Position numbers and translations under genes: made by a program
DNA from: Methylococcus sp. EFPC2
Lineage (GTDB): Bacteria > Pseudomonadota > Gammaproteobacteria > Methylococcales > Methylococcaceae
DNA length: 64,000 nucleotides
Direction: 5' to 3'
Assembly (NCBI RefSeq): GCF_016925495.1
Contig: NZ_CP070491.1
Span: 3,794,001-3,858,000 of the forward strand
The notes under the pieces: generated by a model
What the model saw: only the letters and a program-made list of their open reading frames with translations
Told to the model about the DNA's origin: nothing
Database searches by the model: none
Part shown: positions 35,281 through 47,373 of the stretch, one piece after another
Position numbering within the stretch: the first letter of the stretch is position 1
Layout of the letters: every line of letters starts with the position of its first letter

Positions 35281-36441
35281 ATGAAACAGCGACCCCGAAT
35301 CTATTACACGGACAGCCAGAAGGCGCTGATGTGGGAGCGCTGGAGAAAGGGCGACTCCCTCCAGCAGATTGCGCAACTATTCGATCGCAACCACTCGTCG
35401 GTTCAGAGAATTCTGGCGGAGACAGGTGGGATACCTCCTGCTCCGCGATGTCGCTCTAGGTTGGCGCTGACGCTGAGCAACCGGGAAGAAATTTCCCGAG
35501 GTTTGGTTGCGGGGCACTCCATTCGTACCCTTGCAAGCCAGCTCGGGCGAGCGCCTTCCACCATCAGCCGAGAAATCAATCGCAATGGAGGTCGGAGTTG
35601 CTATAGAGCCAGCCAAGCCGACCAGGCTACCTGGGATCGGGCGCGTCGTCCCAAGCGTTGTAAGCTGGTGGAGAGCCGAACGCTTGCCCACATCGTGGCG
35701 AACAAGCTCCAGTTGCTGTGGTCGCCGGAACAGATTGCCGGATGGCTCAAGCGCATCTATCCCGACCATGCAAGTCATCAGGTGTCACACGAGACGATCT
35801 ATCGCACCTTGTTCATCCAAACCCGAGGGGCTTTGAAGAAGGAGTTGCTGGCGTATTTGCGTCGTACACGCGCCATGCGCCGTTCTCGTCATCACACTCA
35901 GAAGACGGACAATCACGGCCGAATCGTCGATACCGTGTCCATTAGCGAACGTCCTGCCGCGGCGGATGATCGGGCCATACCGGGGCATTGGGAAGGCGAC
36001 CTGCTGTGCGGCAGCAAGAACAGTCAGATTGCGACGCTCGTGGAACGTCAGTCACGTTACGTGATGCTGCTCAAACTGTCCGGAAAGGACACCGAAACCG
36101 TCACCAATGCGTTGATCAAGAATGCTCATAAATTGCCGCAAGAATTATACAAATCGCTGACCTGGGACCGGGGCAAGGAAATGGCTGACCACAAGCGTTT
36201 TACTTTGGCTACCGACATCCAAGTCTATTTCTGTGATCCGCACCACCCTTGGCAACGGGGAACCAATGAGAATACCAACGGACTTCTGCGCCAGTATTTC
36301 CCGAAGGGAATTGACTTGTCTGCCTATTCACAAGCCAAGCTTAATGCCGTAGCGCGAGAATTGAATGGGCGCCCAAGGAAAACACTAAACTACGAAACGC
36401 CAGCACAACGATTTCACCAAACCGTTGCATCCACCGGTTGA
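35281..36441 (+). CDS. IS30-family transposase
   Basis: The transposase of about 386 residues has an N-terminal helix-turn-helix (QIAQLFDRNHSSVQRILAE, then IRTLASQLGRAPSTISREI). The DDE catalytic domain follows: PGHWEGDLLCGSKN (first Asp), LTWDRGKEMADHKRF (second Asp) and HHPWQRGTNENTNGLLRQY (Glu). AGAAGG lies 8 nt before the ATG at 35281; an in-frame GTG at 35272 is less likely. All catalytic residues are present, so the enzyme should be active. Confidence 0.94.
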   Translation: MKQRPRIYYTDSQKALMWERWRKGDSLQQIAQLFDRNHSSVQRILAETGGIPPAPRCRSRLALTLSNREEISRGLVAGHSIRTLASQLGRAPSTISREINRNGGRSCYRASQADQATWDRARRPKRCKLVESRTLAHIVANKLQLLWSPEQIAGWLKRIYPDHASHQVSHETIYRTLFIQTRGALKKELLAYLRRTRAMRRSRHHTQKTDNHGRIVDTVSISERPAAADDRAIPGHWEGDLLCGSKNSQIATLVERQSRYVMLLKLSGKDTETVTNALIKNAHKLPQELYKSLTWDRGKEMADHKRFTLATDIQVYFCDPHHPWQRGTNENTNGLLRQYFPKGIDLSAYSQAKLNAVARELNGRPRKTLNYETPAQRFHQTVASTG

Positions 36442-36448
36442 ATCCACA
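36424..36448 (+). repeat. right terminal inverted repeat of the IS30 element
   Basis: Ends CCGGTTGAATCCACA. All 25 bp pair with the left end. The transposase stop codon lies inside this repeat. Confidence 0.93.
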
Positions 36449-36487
36449 AACGGAACCGGGCCCAACGAACAACCGGTTGGAGCCTGC

Positions 36488-40005
<3,518 letters not shown>

Positions 40006-40041
40006 CGATGGATCGATTTCACCCGTGGGTCGTCCTATTGA

Positions 40042-40365
40042 TCAGACGGTAAAGCTCTCGCCGCAACCGCAAGAAGCCCTCGCATTGGGATTGTGAAAGC
40101 GGAAAGCCTCGCTGATGCCTTCGCGGGTGTAATCGACCTGGACGCCGTCGAGTACGGGCAAATCGCTGGCGTTGATGATCAACTTGACACCGTGTTCCTC
40201 GAAAACCTGATCGTCGCCGCCCAAATCGTCGGCGTAATCGACCACATAGGCGAGCCCGGAGCAGCCGGCCTTTTTGACGCCCAGGCGCAGCCCCAGGCCG
40301 CGACCCCGTTTTGCTAATTGTTTGGCGATTTGTTTGGCGGCGCTTTCGGTGAGGGTGATGGACAT
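40042..40365 (-). CDS. iscA: IscA-type iron-sulfur cluster assembly protein
   Basis: The 107-residue A-type carrier has the three conserved cysteines: one in KKAGCSGLAYVVDY and two in the C-terminal CGCGESF. The segment ITLTESAAKQIAKQL is the usual IscA N-terminus. A-type proteins bind iron or Fe-S clusters and deliver them to targets. It follows iscS by 32 bp without an intervening iscU. Confidence 0.93.
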   Translation of the reverse strand: MSITLTESAAKQIAKQLAKRGRGLGLRLGVKKAGCSGLAYVVDYADDLGGDDQVFEEHGVKLIINASDLPVLDGVQVDYTREGISEAFRFHNPNARASCGCGESFTV

Positions 40366-40397
40366 GACGGCTAACCAGGGAGAAACGGACGCTTATT

Positions 40398-41537
40398 CTA
40401 ACCCGCCGCGCGGTTCAGGCCGAAATCCGCGAGGATGTTTTTTAGCGCCTGCAGCAACAGAGGCACTTGTTCCTCACTGTTGTCTTTGCCGAAGCTGACG
40501 CGCACAGCGCCCTTGGCTACGTCCGGCTCGACGCCCATCGCCAGCAGGACCGGGCTGGGTTCGCCGGCGCCGCTGGCGCAGGCGGAACCGCTGGAAACGG
40601 CAAAACCGCGCCGGTCCAAGGCCATCACCAAGGCTTCGCCATCGATGCGGGTCAGGGCAAACTGGACGGTATTAGGCAGGCGCTCGGAGTCACCGGCAAA
40701 TATCGTCGCGCCGGGCAGACTGGCCAGCCCGGATTCCAGTACTTGGCGTAGTCGCAGCATGTGGGCGTACCGCTGATCCAGTTCCGACTTGGCCAATTCC
40801 GCTGCTTTCCCGAAGCCGACCAGGGCGGCGACGTTTTCGGTACCGCCGCGCAGATCGCGTTCCTGGCCTCCGCCGTGCAGCAGCGGTTCGAGTTCGACGC
40901 CGGTTTGTACGATCAACGCGCCGGCGCCTTTGGGGCCGTATATCTTGTGCGCCGAGATCGACAGCAGATGCGCGCCGCAGCGGTGGAAGTCGAGCGGGAG
41001 CTTGCCCGCCGCCTGGACCGCGTCGCAGTGGAGATAAAGGCCGCGGGCCCGGAGGCGATCTGCGACGCGGGCTATGTCCTGAATCACGCCGGTTTCGTTG
41101 TTGGCCAGCATCACCGTCGCGAAACGCAAGTCCGGATGCTCCCAGGCTTCCTGACTATCGCCGGTAAGCGAGCCTTGTGCGTCTACCGCCAGTGTCTGTA
41201 TACGCCAGTCGTGCCGGCTCAGATAGTCCAGAGGTCCCGTTACGGCGGGATGTTCGGTGAGTGGGCTGGCTATCACGCCGGGGCGGAGTTTGCCGGCCAG
41301 TCCCTTGATCGCCAGATTGTCGGCCTCGGTGCCGGATGCCGTGAATATCACCTCGGAGGGCTGTGCGCCCACCAGGGCCGCCACTTGTTCGCGGGCGGTG
41401 CCTATCGCGCTGCGGGCGATTCGTCCCAATCGGTGCAGGCTGGAGGGGTTGCCGTAGAGCGGTCCCAGATAGGGGAGCATGGATTCCCGCACCCGCTCGT
41501 CCAGTGGGGTCGTGGCGTTATGGTCGAGATAAATCAT
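40398..41537 (-). CDS. iscS: cysteine desulfurase (IscS/NifS family)
   Basis: The PLP enzyme takes sulfur from cysteine for Fe-S assembly. The 379-residue protein starts MIYLDHNATTPLDERV, has the PLP lysine in SISAHKIYGPKGAGALI near residue 200 and the active-site cysteine loop SSGSACASGAGEPSPVL. At 379 residues it is shorter than enterobacterial IscS (404) and lacks the extended C-terminus that binds IscU, which matches the missing iscU. Confidence 0.93.
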   Translation of the reverse strand: MIYLDHNATTPLDERVRESMLPYLGPLYGNPSSLHRLGRIARSAIGTAREQVAALVGAQPSEVIFTASGTEADNLAIKGLAGKLRPGVIASPLTEHPAVTGPLDYLSRHDWRIQTLAVDAQGSLTGDSQEAWEHPDLRFATVMLANNETGVIQDIARVADRLRARGLYLHCDAVQAAGKLPLDFHRCGAHLLSISAHKIYGPKGAGALIVQTGVELEPLLHGGGQERDLRGGTENVAALVGFGKAAELAKSELDQRYAHMLRLRQVLESGLASLPGATIFAGDSERLPNTVQFALTRIDGEALVMALDRRGFAVSSGSACASGAGEPSPVLLAMGVEPDVAKGAVRVSFGKDNSEEQVPLLLQALKNILADFGLNRAAG

Positions 41538-41576
41538 CGACTCGCGCAGAACTCCCGCTGGGCTTCAACTCGTCTT

Positions 41577-42074
41577 TCAGGACGCGGTAACCCGCTGTTC
41601 GTGGCGAACCAGCTTTTCCATCGCATGGGCGGCTACCGGTTGTTTGTCCTGGCGCTCGGCCACCTGACGCACCTGGCGGCGCTGGAGCAAGTCGTGCAGA
41701 CTGATGGTGGACAGATAAGTCCTGATCTGCTCGCTCAGGCCCATCCACAAATCGTGGGTCAGGCAAGGCTGAGCATTATGGCAGTTGGACTTTCCTCCGC
41801 AGCGGGTGGAATCTATGGTTTCATCAACGGCGGTGATGATGTCCGCGACATTGATGCTGGCGGAGTCGCGGCTCAACTGGTAGCCGCCGCCGGGGCCACG
41901 TACCCCTTCCACCATGCCGGCTCGGCGCAGCCGGGCGAACAGTTGCTCCAGATAGGACAGTGAAATGTTCTGCCGCTTGGCGATGTCGGTCAGTGTGACG
42001 GGATGTTTCTCGCCGTGATAAGCCAGGTCCAGCATGGCGGTAACGGCATATCGGCCTTTGGTAGTCAGTCTCAC
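41577..42074 (-). CDS. iscR: Fe-S cluster regulator IscR
   Basis: The 165-residue Rrf2-family repressor has an N-terminal winged helix (RLTTKGRYAVTAMLDLAYH; IAKRQNISLSYLEQLFARLR). The 2Fe-2S ligands follow the C-x5-C-x5-C pattern in RCGGKSNCHNAQPCLTH. It controls its own operon, and an IscR-like box lies over the -35 upstream. It is the first gene of iscR-iscS-iscA. Confidence 0.95.
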   Translation of the reverse strand: MRLTTKGRYAVTAMLDLAYHGEKHPVTLTDIAKRQNISLSYLEQLFARLRRAGMVEGVRGPGGGYQLSRDSASINVADIITAVDETIDSTRCGGKSNCHNAQPCLTHDLWMGLSEQIRTYLSTISLHDLLQRRQVRQVAERQDKQPVAAHAMEKLVRHEQRVTAS

Positions 42075-42105
42075 GGGTTTGCTCCCAGTCGAAAGGGTTA
42101 GGAAA

Positions 42106-42139
42106 ACTATAGCGAATCCCCAGAAAAATAGTCAACTAT
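42106..42139 (-). promoter_or_regulatory. iscR promoter with IscR type-1-like operator
   Basis: On the minus strand TTGACT (42130-42135) and TATAGT (42106-42111) are spaced by 18 nt. The left half of the IscR type-1 consensus, ATAGTTGACT (42130-42139), is perfect and the right half partial, overlapping the -35. This suggests the known IscR autorepression. Confidence 0.7.
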
Positions 42140-42233
42140 TGCGGTGACGATTGCAAGCCCTGGATCACACGAAATTTCAGGTTTTTTTCTGGCAAACTAA
42201 GCGCACGCCCACGAACTAGTCCGATCGCCTTCC

Positions 42234-43511
42234 ATGTGTTCCCGCCAGCTACGTTTGCTCATGACGGCATTATTGCTTGTCGCCGGCTTGTTTGGGTTTT
42301 TACTGGCGATGATGGTGCAAACGGCGCCGGAGATCAGCGCTCCGCCGGGCGGTTCCCAGCCCTTTTTGGCGGCCACCAGGACGCTGTTGCATGACGGCGT
42401 AGCCGCCCGGCCGGACGGCCAGCGAATCAAATTGGTCGCGCTGACGGAAAACGATTTGACCGCCTTGGTCAATTTCGCCTTGCTGCGTAAGCATTGGCAG
42501 GGTTATGCCCTCGCCTCGATACATGGTGGCCGGCTCGACGTTACGGCCAGCATCCGGCTGCCGATCCGGTCCGCGGACCTCTATCTCAATCTGAAGCTGG
42601 TCGCGGACGATGCCCAGCCGCAGGCTGTCATCAAACGCTTGAGGGTCGGGCGCTTGTCTTTGCCGGCGCCGGTGGTGAGGGGGCTGATCGGTGTCATGCG
42701 GGCGTTGACTTCGCTGGGTCGCTATGCCGCGGTCGGCGAGCGCCTGTTGCGCGAAGTGCGGATCGGCGACGAGCGCTTGCAGCTTGCGCTCAATTGGGAC
42801 CAGGAGACGGTCCAGCAACTGCGGGCGCTGGTGGTCGACGTGGCCAGCCAGGAGCGTATGCTGGTATATCAGCAAAGGTTGGGCGAGGCTCTCGCCGCCT
42901 TGCAAGGCAAGCGTTACGCCAGCCTGGCCGTCTTGATGCAGTCCTTGTTCGCGCTGGCCGACGAAAGGTCCGCGCTTCCCGAAAGCGAGCCCATGGAGGA
43001 AAACCGCGCGATCATTCTGGTGCTGGGCGCCTATGTCAATAATCGCGAATTGTTGCGGGAGGCCGGCGGCGCTTCCGTCCGGCTTCCGCGCCGGGGTGTC
43101 CTGCTCAGTCGCCGCATCGATATGGCGCAGCATTTCATGGGCTCGGCGGCTCTGGCCATCTCCGGCCATCGAGCCCTGGCCGATGTGGTCGGCATGGCCA
43201 AGGAAATCAACGACACGCATAGCGGCAGTGGCTTCAGCTTCACCGACTTGGCCGCCGACCGGGCCGGCGCCTTGTTCGGCAAGGTTGCGGTGCGTTCGGC
43301 CGATGAGGCGAGACGTGTGCAGTCTCTGCTGAAAGCCGGAACCGATGAGTCGGTGTTCATGCCGTCCATCAAGGACCTGCCGGAAAACCTCGACGCCGAT
43401 GCCTTTGCCCAGCGTTATGGCACGATAGAGAGCGAACCCTTCCTGGCCTTGAAGCAGCAGATCGAGACGCGCATTACTGCCTGCCCTCTCTACCAGGGCG
43501 TGCCGCTCTAA
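42234..43511 (+). CDS. hypothetical protein with N-terminal membrane anchor
   Basis: I do not recognise this 425-residue protein. One hydrophobic segment at residues 8-27 (LLMTALLLVAGLFGFLLAMM) anchors it or forms an uncleaved signal. The rest looks globular and probably periplasmic: alternating beta segments at 60-130 (LDVTASIRLPIRSADLYLNL), then a helical domain. Near residue 300-340 are a possible zinc or metal-like MAQHFMGSAALAISGH and SGSGFSFTDLAADRAG. The His and Asp/Glu spacing there recalls some metalloproteases, but no HExxH motif is present. Confidence 0.7.
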   Translation: MCSRQLRLLMTALLLVAGLFGFLLAMMVQTAPEISAPPGGSQPFLAATRTLLHDGVAARPDGQRIKLVALTENDLTALVNFALLRKHWQGYALASIHGGRLDVTASIRLPIRSADLYLNLKLVADDAQPQAVIKRLRVGRLSLPAPVVRGLIGVMRALTSLGRYAAVGERLLREVRIGDERLQLALNWDQETVQQLRALVVDVASQERMLVYQQRLGEALAALQGKRYASLAVLMQSLFALADERSALPESEPMEENRAIILVLGAYVNNRELLREAGGASVRLPRRGVLLSRRIDMAQHFMGSAALAISGHRALADVVGMAKEINDTHSGSGFSFTDLAADRAGALFGKVAVRSADEARRVQSLLKAGTDESVFMPSIKDLPENLDADAFAQRYGTIESEPFLALKQQIETRITACPLYQGVPL

Positions 43512-43514
43512 GGA

Positions 43515-44876
43515 TTAAACAGTCGTAGCCGATGGCAGATACTTCGCCAGCAGTCCGAGTTTGGCCGCTGCCGTCGGCAATGGAATCTTGACCTCCCAGC
43601 CGCCACCGGGCGCCTCGGCTAGGGGGTTGCCGTTTTTGTCTTCCAGGTGCTCGACGACGATGTCCCGATTGCCTTCCGGCAGTATCAGTTCCAGCCGGTC
43701 GCCGACCGCGAACTTGTTTTTCGCCAGCACATCGGCCTTGCCGGTGAGCGGGTCGAAGCCAGTGATTTCGCCGACGAATTGCTGTTTGCGGCTTTCCGAA
43801 TAGCCACGCAGGTAGTTCTGCTGCTCGTGGGTGTGGTGGCGCTGATAAAAACCATCGGTGTAGCCGCGCTGGGCCAGGTTTTCCAGCACGCCTAAAAGTT
43901 CCGGCTGGAACGGGTGGCCGGCGAGGGCGTCGTCGATGGCCTGGCGGTAAACCTGAGCGGTGCGCGCTACGTAATAATGCGATTTGGTGCGGCCTTCGAT
44001 CTTCAGGCTGTCCACGCCGATCTCGACCAGCCTTTGCACATGCTCGACGGCGCGCAAGTCCTTCGAATTCATGATGTAGGTGCCGTGTTCGTCCTCCATC
44101 ACCGGCATGAATTCGCCCGGGCGGTTTTCTTCTTCCAGCAGGTAGATTTGATCGGCCAGAGGATGGCGGGCCGCGCCGCCGCAATCGGCCTTGTTGAGTT
44201 CGGCGAATGAAATGTCCAGTTTCCCCACGGGCACGATATCGCCCTCCGCGTTTTCCGTGGCTGGCGTGGTGTCATACTTCCAGCGGCAGGAATTGGTGCA
44301 GGTGCCCTGGTTGGGATCGCGGTGATTGAAATAACCGGACAACAGGCAGCGGCCGGAATAGGCGATGCACAAGGCACCGTGGACGAAGGTTTCCAGTTCC
44401 ATGTCCGGGCATTGCTGACGGATCTCGGCGATTTCGTCCAGCGAAAGTTCGCGCGAGAGGATGATGCGCGTGATACCGACCGACTGCCAGAATTTGACCG
44501 ATGCGTAATTCATGGTATTGGCCTGTACCGACAGGTGTACCGGCATGTCGGGCCAGTTCTCCCGCACCAGCATGATGAGACCGGGGTCGGCCATGATCAG
44601 GGCGTCGGGTCCCATGGCGACGATGGGCGCGATGTCCTTGAGGAAGGTCTTGATCTTGCTGTTGTGCGGCAGCACGTTGGTGGCCAGGTAAAATTTCTTG
44701 CCTAACGCGTGGGCTTCGGCGATACCCAGCGCCAGGTTCTGCTCCAGAAAATCGTTGTTGCGCACCCTCAGGCTGTAGCGCGGCTGGCCGGCGTAGACCG
44801 CGTCGGCACCATAGGCATAGGCGTAGCGCATGTTTTTGATCGTGCCCGCGGGCGAGAGCAGTTCGACGGATTTCAT
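43515..44876 (-). CDS. trhP: U32 family protein TrhP/YegQ (tRNA hydroxylation)
   Basis: The protein is needed for 5-hydroxyuridine formation at tRNA position 34. The 453-residue product begins VELLSPAGTIKNMRYAYAYG and has the U32 signature ETFVHGALCIAYSGRCLLSGYFNHRD with further cysteines (GTCTNSCRWKYD) that bind an Fe-S cluster. Length and motifs match YegQ rather than the shorter U32 proteins UbiU and UbiV. Confidence 0.88.
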   Translation of the reverse strand: MKSVELLSPAGTIKNMRYAYAYGADAVYAGQPRYSLRVRNNDFLEQNLALGIAEAHALGKKFYLATNVLPHNSKIKTFLKDIAPIVAMGPDALIMADPGLIMLVRENWPDMPVHLSVQANTMNYASVKFWQSVGITRIILSRELSLDEIAEIRQQCPDMELETFVHGALCIAYSGRCLLSGYFNHRDPNQGTCTNSCRWKYDTTPATENAEGDIVPVGKLDISFAELNKADCGGAARHPLADQIYLLEEENRPGEFMPVMEDEHGTYIMNSKDLRAVEHVQRLVEIGVDSLKIEGRTKSHYYVARTAQVYRQAIDDALAGHPFQPELLGVLENLAQRGYTDGFYQRHHTHEQQNYLRGYSESRKQQFVGEITGFDPLTGKADVLAKNKFAVGDRLELILPEGNRDIVVEHLEDKNGNPLAEAPGGGWEVKIPLPTAAAKLGLLAKYLPSATTV

Positions 44877-45034
44877 GGTGGGCGGTGTTGCTGTGTAGAA
44901 GAAGGCGACATTTTAAGGTAAAAACCTATCCACGTGCTGGGGAATAGGGCATCGCCTGCCTTGCCGGCATCTGAGCCGGTCGGGTCCCCGTTCTGGTATT
45001 CTTGCCGCCGTCGGTTTTCAAATTTCAGCCTGTC

Positions 45035-45931
45035 ATGAACGTGTCCTTTCCGGTTCTCGAGTCCTTCGTAGGCAACACGCCCCTGGTGCGTTTGCAGCGC
45101 CTGCCGGGCGATACCCGCAATGTCATTCTCGCCAAACTGGAAGGCAACAATCCCGCCGGATCGGTCAAGGACCGGCCGGCCCTGAGCATGATCCAGCAGG
45201 CGGAGGCGCGCGGCGAGATCAAGCCCGGCGACCGGCTGATCGAGGCCACCAGCGGCAATACCGGCATCGCCCTGGCCATGGCGGCGGCGATCAAGGGCTA
45301 TCGCATGACCCTGATCATGCCGGACAACATGAGCCTGGAGCGCCGCGCGGCGATGAAGGCCTATGGCGCGGAAATCATCCTGACTCCCGCGGAAGGCAGC
45401 ATGGAAGCCGCCATCGACCTGGCGCGGGAAATGGAAGCCCGCGGTGAAGGCTTGGTGCTCGACCAGTTCGCCAACCCCGACAATCCGCGCGCTCACTACG
45501 AAGGCACGGGCCCCGAGATCTGGCGCGACACGCAAGGGACCGTGACGCATTTCGTCAGCTCCATGGGAACGACCGGCACCATCATGGGGACTTCGCAATA
45601 CCTCAAGGAACAGAACCCGGCCATCCAGATCGTCGGGGTTCAACCGGAGGGTAATTCCAAGATCGCCGGCATCCGTCGCTGGCCGCAGGAATATCTGCCC
45701 AAGATTTACGACGCCTCCCGGGTGGACCGCATCATCGACATGAGCCAGGAAGAAGCCGAAGACATGACCCGCCAACTCGCGGCGGTGGAAGGCATATTCG
45801 CCGGCGTCTCTTCCGGCGGCGCGGTGGCGGCCGCCTTGAAATTGTCGGCCGAGGTCGAGAACGCGGTCATCGTGGTCATCATCTGCGACCGCGGCGACCG
45901 CTATCTGTCCACCGGTGTCTTTCCGGAATAG
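45035..45931 (+). CDS. cysM: cysteine synthase B
   Basis: CysM makes cysteine from O-acetylserine and sulfide or thiosulfate. The 298-residue PLP enzyme has the PLP lysine Lys45 in NNPAGSVKDRPALSM, the TSGNTG loop in EATSGNTGIALAM, and the CysM-type C-terminus ICDRGDRYLSTGVFP. The Arg-rich segment and shorter length fit CysM better than CysK. Together with cysTWA it covers sulfur assimilation. Confidence 0.94.
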   Translation: MNVSFPVLESFVGNTPLVRLQRLPGDTRNVILAKLEGNNPAGSVKDRPALSMIQQAEARGEIKPGDRLIEATSGNTGIALAMAAAIKGYRMTLIMPDNMSLERRAAMKAYGAEIILTPAEGSMEAAIDLAREMEARGEGLVLDQFANPDNPRAHYEGTGPEIWRDTQGTVTHFVSSMGTTGTIMGTSQYLKEQNPAIQIVGVQPEGNSKIAGIRRWPQEYLPKIYDASRVDRIIDMSQEEAEDMTRQLAAVEGIFAGVSSGGAVAAALKLSAEVENAVIVVIICDRGDRYLSTGVFPE

Positions 45932-45966
45932 CCCCGCCCGATTTCCGCTTCTCTTCAGTTCTTTCG

Positions 45967-45982
45967 TTCATTCATTCATTCA
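45967..45982 (+). repeat. tetranucleotide repeat (TTCA)x4 abutting the rlmD start
   Basis: Four TTCA units run directly into the ATG of rlmD, whose upstream region has no Shine-Dalgarno sequence. Such repeats can vary in number by slippage, which would alter the leader. Confidence 0.7.
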
Positions 45983-47313
45983 TGTCCAGACGCCCCAATC
46001 GCAGACCCTTACCCTCCACGCCCGTCGAAGCGCAAATCACCTCCTACACCCACGACGGGCGTGGCGTCGCCCATGTCGATGGCAAGGCCATATTCATCAT
46101 CGGAGCCCTGCCGGGAGAACATGTGTTCTTTCTCTATACCGCCATGCACCGCGATTATGCCGAGGGCAAGGTCGTCGAAGTCGTGCAGGCTTCCCCGCTG
46201 CGGGTGGAACCGCGCTGCCCGCATTTCGGCGTGTGCGGCGGCTGCAGCCTGCAGCACCTGGCCGAAGACGCGCAGATCGAGGAAAAGCAGCGCCTGCTGA
46301 TGGAGCAGTTCCGCCGCCTGGGCAAGGTGGAGCCGGAGGGGGTTTTTCCGCCATTGACCGGTCCCCTCTGGGGCTATCGCCGCAAGGCCAGGCTGGGCGT
46401 CAAATGGGTGGCCAAGAAGAACAAGGTGCTGGTGGGCTTTCGGGAAAAGGCCAGCGGTTTCCTCGCCGAGATCGAGACCTGCGCGGTCCTGCATCCCGCT
46501 ATCGGCGAGCATTTGCGCGACCTGGGCGAGTTGATCGCCGGTCTGAGTCTGCGCGAGCGCATCCCGCAAATCGAAGTGGCGGTGGGCGACGAGGCGACCG
46601 CGCTGGTGTTCCGCGTGATGAACGAGCCGACGGCGGCCGACCTGGAAGCCTTGCGGAGTTTCGGGCTGCGCTACGGCTTCGATATCTATCTACAGCCCAA
46701 GGGGCCGGATTCCATCTTCGCCCTGCAGCCCGAGCGGCCGGCGCTTTTAAGTTACGCCCTGCCCGAGCAAGGGGTGGAATTCCGTTTCCAGCCGACCGAC
46801 TTCACCCAGGTTAACACCGAGATCAACCGCAAGATGGTCGATCGTGTGTTGGAAATACTGGAGCCCCAGGCGGACGAGGACGTGCTCGATTTGTTCTGCG
46901 GTCTGGGCAACTTCACCCTGCCGTTGGCGCGTCGCGCGGCTCATGTGGTGGGGGTCGAGGGGAGCCAGGCCGCCGTCGAGCGGGGCCGGCAGAATGCCGA
47001 ATACAATGGCATCGCCAATGTGGAGTTCCACGTCGCCGACCTCTTCCAGCCCCAGGAGCATAGCCCCTGGGCTACGCGCACCTATCACAAGGTGCTGCTC
47101 GATCCCGCCCGGACCGGCGCGGCGGAGATATTGGCCTATGCGCCGCGCTGGAAGGCCTCGCGTATCGTCTACGTGTCCTGCAATCCGTCCACCCTGGCGC
47201 GCGATGCCGGCATCCTCGTGCATCAGCACGGCTACCGCCTGGTGCGCGCCGGCGTGATGGACATGTTTCCTCATACCTCCCATGTCGAATCCATCGCCCT
47301 GTTCGAAAAATGA
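45982..47313 (+). CDS. rlmD: 23S rRNA (uracil-1939-C5)-methyltransferase RlmD
   Basis: The enzyme makes m5U1939 in 23S rRNA. The 443-residue protein has a TRAM domain (ITSYTHDGRGVAHVDGKAIF), Fe-S ligands CPHFGVCGGCSLQHL, the SAM motif DLFCGLGNFTLPLA and the nucleophile segment VYVSCNPSTLARD. It starts at an ATG fused to a TTCA repeat and lies 50 bp after cysM. Confidence 0.95.
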   Translation: MSRRPNRRPLPSTPVEAQITSYTHDGRGVAHVDGKAIFIIGALPGEHVFFLYTAMHRDYAEGKVVEVVQASPLRVEPRCPHFGVCGGCSLQHLAEDAQIEEKQRLLMEQFRRLGKVEPEGVFPPLTGPLWGYRRKARLGVKWVAKKNKVLVGFREKASGFLAEIETCAVLHPAIGEHLRDLGELIAGLSLRERIPQIEVAVGDEATALVFRVMNEPTAADLEALRSFGLRYGFDIYLQPKGPDSIFALQPERPALLSYALPEQGVEFRFQPTDFTQVNTEINRKMVDRVLEILEPQADEDVLDLFCGLGNFTLPLARRAAHVVGVEGSQAAVERGRQNAEYNGIANVEFHVADLFQPQEHSPWATRTYHKVLLDPARTGAAEILAYAPRWKASRIVYVSCNPSTLARDAGILVHQHGYRLVRAGVMDMFPHTSHVESIALFEK

Positions 47314-47373
47314 CGGCAAGGCCGTCGAACGGGTCGGGGGCGGCATCGCCCGGCGGAGAATTTCAGCCCTGGC

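Larger units (their letters stand above)
35221..36448 (+). mobile_element. IS30-family insertion sequence, complete
   Basis: The 1228-bp element is bounded by perfect 25-bp terminal inverted repeats and holds one transposase gene. AA lies directly outside both ends, compatible with the 2-bp target duplication of the family. It sits between the pmoCAB terminator and the 3' end of gyrB and interrupts no visible gene. Perfect ends and an intact gene suggest recent insertion. Confidence 0.93.
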
